Source: CAINVV01 sp964506325 (GTDB lineage Bacteria; Bacteroidota; Bacteroidia; Bacteroidales; Prolixibacteraceae). Taken from it: a stretch of 7,276 nucleotides of DNA. This document shows positions 6,314 to 7,276 of the stretch, in pieces. The notes below the pieces were generated by a model that saw only the letters and a program-made list of their open reading frames with translations, had not been told where the DNA came from and searched no databases. A program made the translations under genes and the position numbers. The DNA lies in the NCBI GenBank assembly GCA_964506325.1, contig CAZDLO010000150.1:1-7276 (forward strand). Reading direction: 5' to 3'. How positions within the stretch are numbered: position 1 is the first letter of the stretch; every line of letters begins with the position of its first letter.

Positions 6314-7269
6314 GCACGGATAGCAAGTAACTCCCTGATAATTGTATTGACATTTTCAGGTGTTACACCCAACGATCGGCAGTAAACCTCTGGTTGATAG
6401 GGCTTGCTCATATGTCGTTGGTTGTGGGCGTCTGTTGAGACGGTAAATTTTAATCCGGCATCAACCAAAGGTCTGATATCTTCTGCAAATGCCTCTTTTA
6501 CAATCGGGTCTTCCGACAAATTAAGCCAACCCATCTCAATTTCCATATAGATGGAGCTTCCTTTCAGCAGTCCGATGAGCTCTTGCTGCTCATCGGATGT
6601 GAAATAGCGGTATTCCTCTTTTTTAATGGAAGTGACCTGACGGCCCGATTGGAGTGCAGCCTCTTTCACCGCATTGTAATGTCCCGAAAAAGGATGAAAC
6701 AGGATCATAGGAACTTGAAACTCTTTTTGTACCTCTATCACTTGTTTTACCCTGGATATTAATTCTTTGCCCATTGGCGGTTTGCCATTCCATGCAGCTT
6801 TTGAGAAGTGCCAGCCAATCACCTCAGCCCCTTTCATTGGTTGCTTTTCCAGTCCCCCATCCAATTCTCCTTCCCAGATCTCCCATCCCCTGAAAATAAG
6901 GACATCTTTCCGGGAAGCGGAGAGGTTTGAAAGATCCTTCATTAGCTGATATTTACCGGTGGCAGGATCCGGGTACCAATCTTTCAGGTTGTTCTTTGAA
7001 AGCCACTCATTCTTCTGCTTTTCCTCCATTCGGTACAACTCCAGATGGTCGAGCAGGAGCATTACTTTTCTTCCGTCGCGGACCAGGAAATCAACCCATT
7101 CGTTCAGTGGCATTGGTCTTTCTTTGCCGGCATGGACATGCAGGTCGATTTCGTTCAGTTGGAACATCCCTTCCTGCAATGGAGCGGCAAATTTTTGTTG
7201 CCCATTCACTTGTGATACTGTCATAAGATTCAGACAGAGGGCGAATAAAAGAAGGTATTGCATTTTCAT
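6292..7269 (-). CDS. Secreted PHP-domain metal-dependent hydrolase
   Basis: The 325-residue protein begins with a hydrophobic signal peptide (MKMQYLLLFALCLNLMTVS..., cleavage near residue 23, VNG-QQ), so it probably works outside the cytoplasm. The mature part carries the metal-binding motifs of the PHP phosphoesterase family in order: DLHVHAG (His44, His46), LLLDHLE (Asp74, His75), RGWEIWEGE (Glu130), GWHFS (His154), LFHPFSGH (His192), YMEIEMGW (Glu243, Glu245) and STDAHNQRH (Asp280, His282). Family members hydrolyse phosphoesters or other bonds with a multi-metal centre; the substrate here is unknown. The start could be the ATG at 7269 or the one two codons later at 7263; both leave the signal peptide intact. 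Only seven bases upstream are visible, so its promoter and any operon partner lie outside the window. It converges on the propeller gene with an 82-base gap. Confidence 0.85.
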   Translation of the reverse strand: MKMQYLLLFALCLNLMTVSQVNGQQKFAAPLQEGMFQLNEIDLHVHAGKERPMPLNEWVDFLVRDGRKVMLLLDHLELYRMEEKQKNEWLSKNNLKDWYPDPATGKYQLMKDLSNLSASRKDVLIFRGWEIWEGELDGGLEKQPMKGAEVIGWHFSKAAWNGKPPMGKELISRVKQVIEVQKEFQVPMILFHPFSGHYNAVKEAALQSGRQVTSIKKEEYRYFTSDEQQELIGLLKGSSIYMEIEMGWLNLSEDPIVKEAFAEDIRPLVDAGLKFTVSTDAHNQRHMSKPYQPEVYCRSLGVTPENVNTIIRELLAIRAKKSLIP

Positions 7270-7276
7270 TGGTTTG

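Overview
The window looks like a carbohydrate-utilisation region of a Bacteroidota bacterium. Three lines of evidence point that way. The three large extracytoplasmic proteins have signal peptides followed closely by Gln. The genes lack Shine-Dalgarno sequences and instead have AT-rich leaders. Two exact matches to the Bacteroidota -7 promoter box TAnnTTTG face outward in the one divergent intergenic region. I cannot name a genus, and no SusC/SusD pair, regulator gene, tRNA, rRNA or CRISPR array is visible.

Layout. Bases 1-329 hold no convincing gene. They contain a possible 58-residue ORF on the minus strand (42-218) and a patch of imperfect tandem and inverted repeats (about 247-327) that resembles a leftover IS21-type transposon end. 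Next, on the minus strand, is a two-gene operon: a URO-D-superfamily protein (3076-4092, transcribed first) and, 16 bases downstream, a secreted GH38 alpha-mannosidase-type enzyme (330-3059). A 242-base divergent regulatory region (4093-4334) separates this operon from a plus-strand gene for a secreted Asp-box beta-propeller protein with a C-terminal jelly-roll-like domain (4335-6209), related to the sialidase superfamily. The last gene (6292-7269, minus) is convergent with it and encodes a secreted PHP-domain metal-dependent hydrolase. Its start lies 7 bases from the window edge.

How the parts may fit together (inference). GH38 and the propeller protein are both predicted to be exported and could trim the same mannose-containing glycan, with GH38 hydrolysing alpha-mannosides and the propeller protein acting on another linkage. 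The URO-D-like protein is cytoplasmic and lacks the HemE signature, so it is not expected to make heme. Its superfamily includes corrinoid-linked methyltransferases, so processing of methylated substrates is one untested idea. The secreted PHP protein could be a phosphoesterase or another metal-dependent hydrolase.

The most interesting non-coding signal is the divergent promoter region. Both outward transcripts carry the same -7 octamer TAGCTTTG, followed 19-23 bases later by the same decamer AGTGAATTGA. An 11-base direct repeat lies across the promoter of the minus-strand operon. This suggests that the two transcription units answer to a common regulator.
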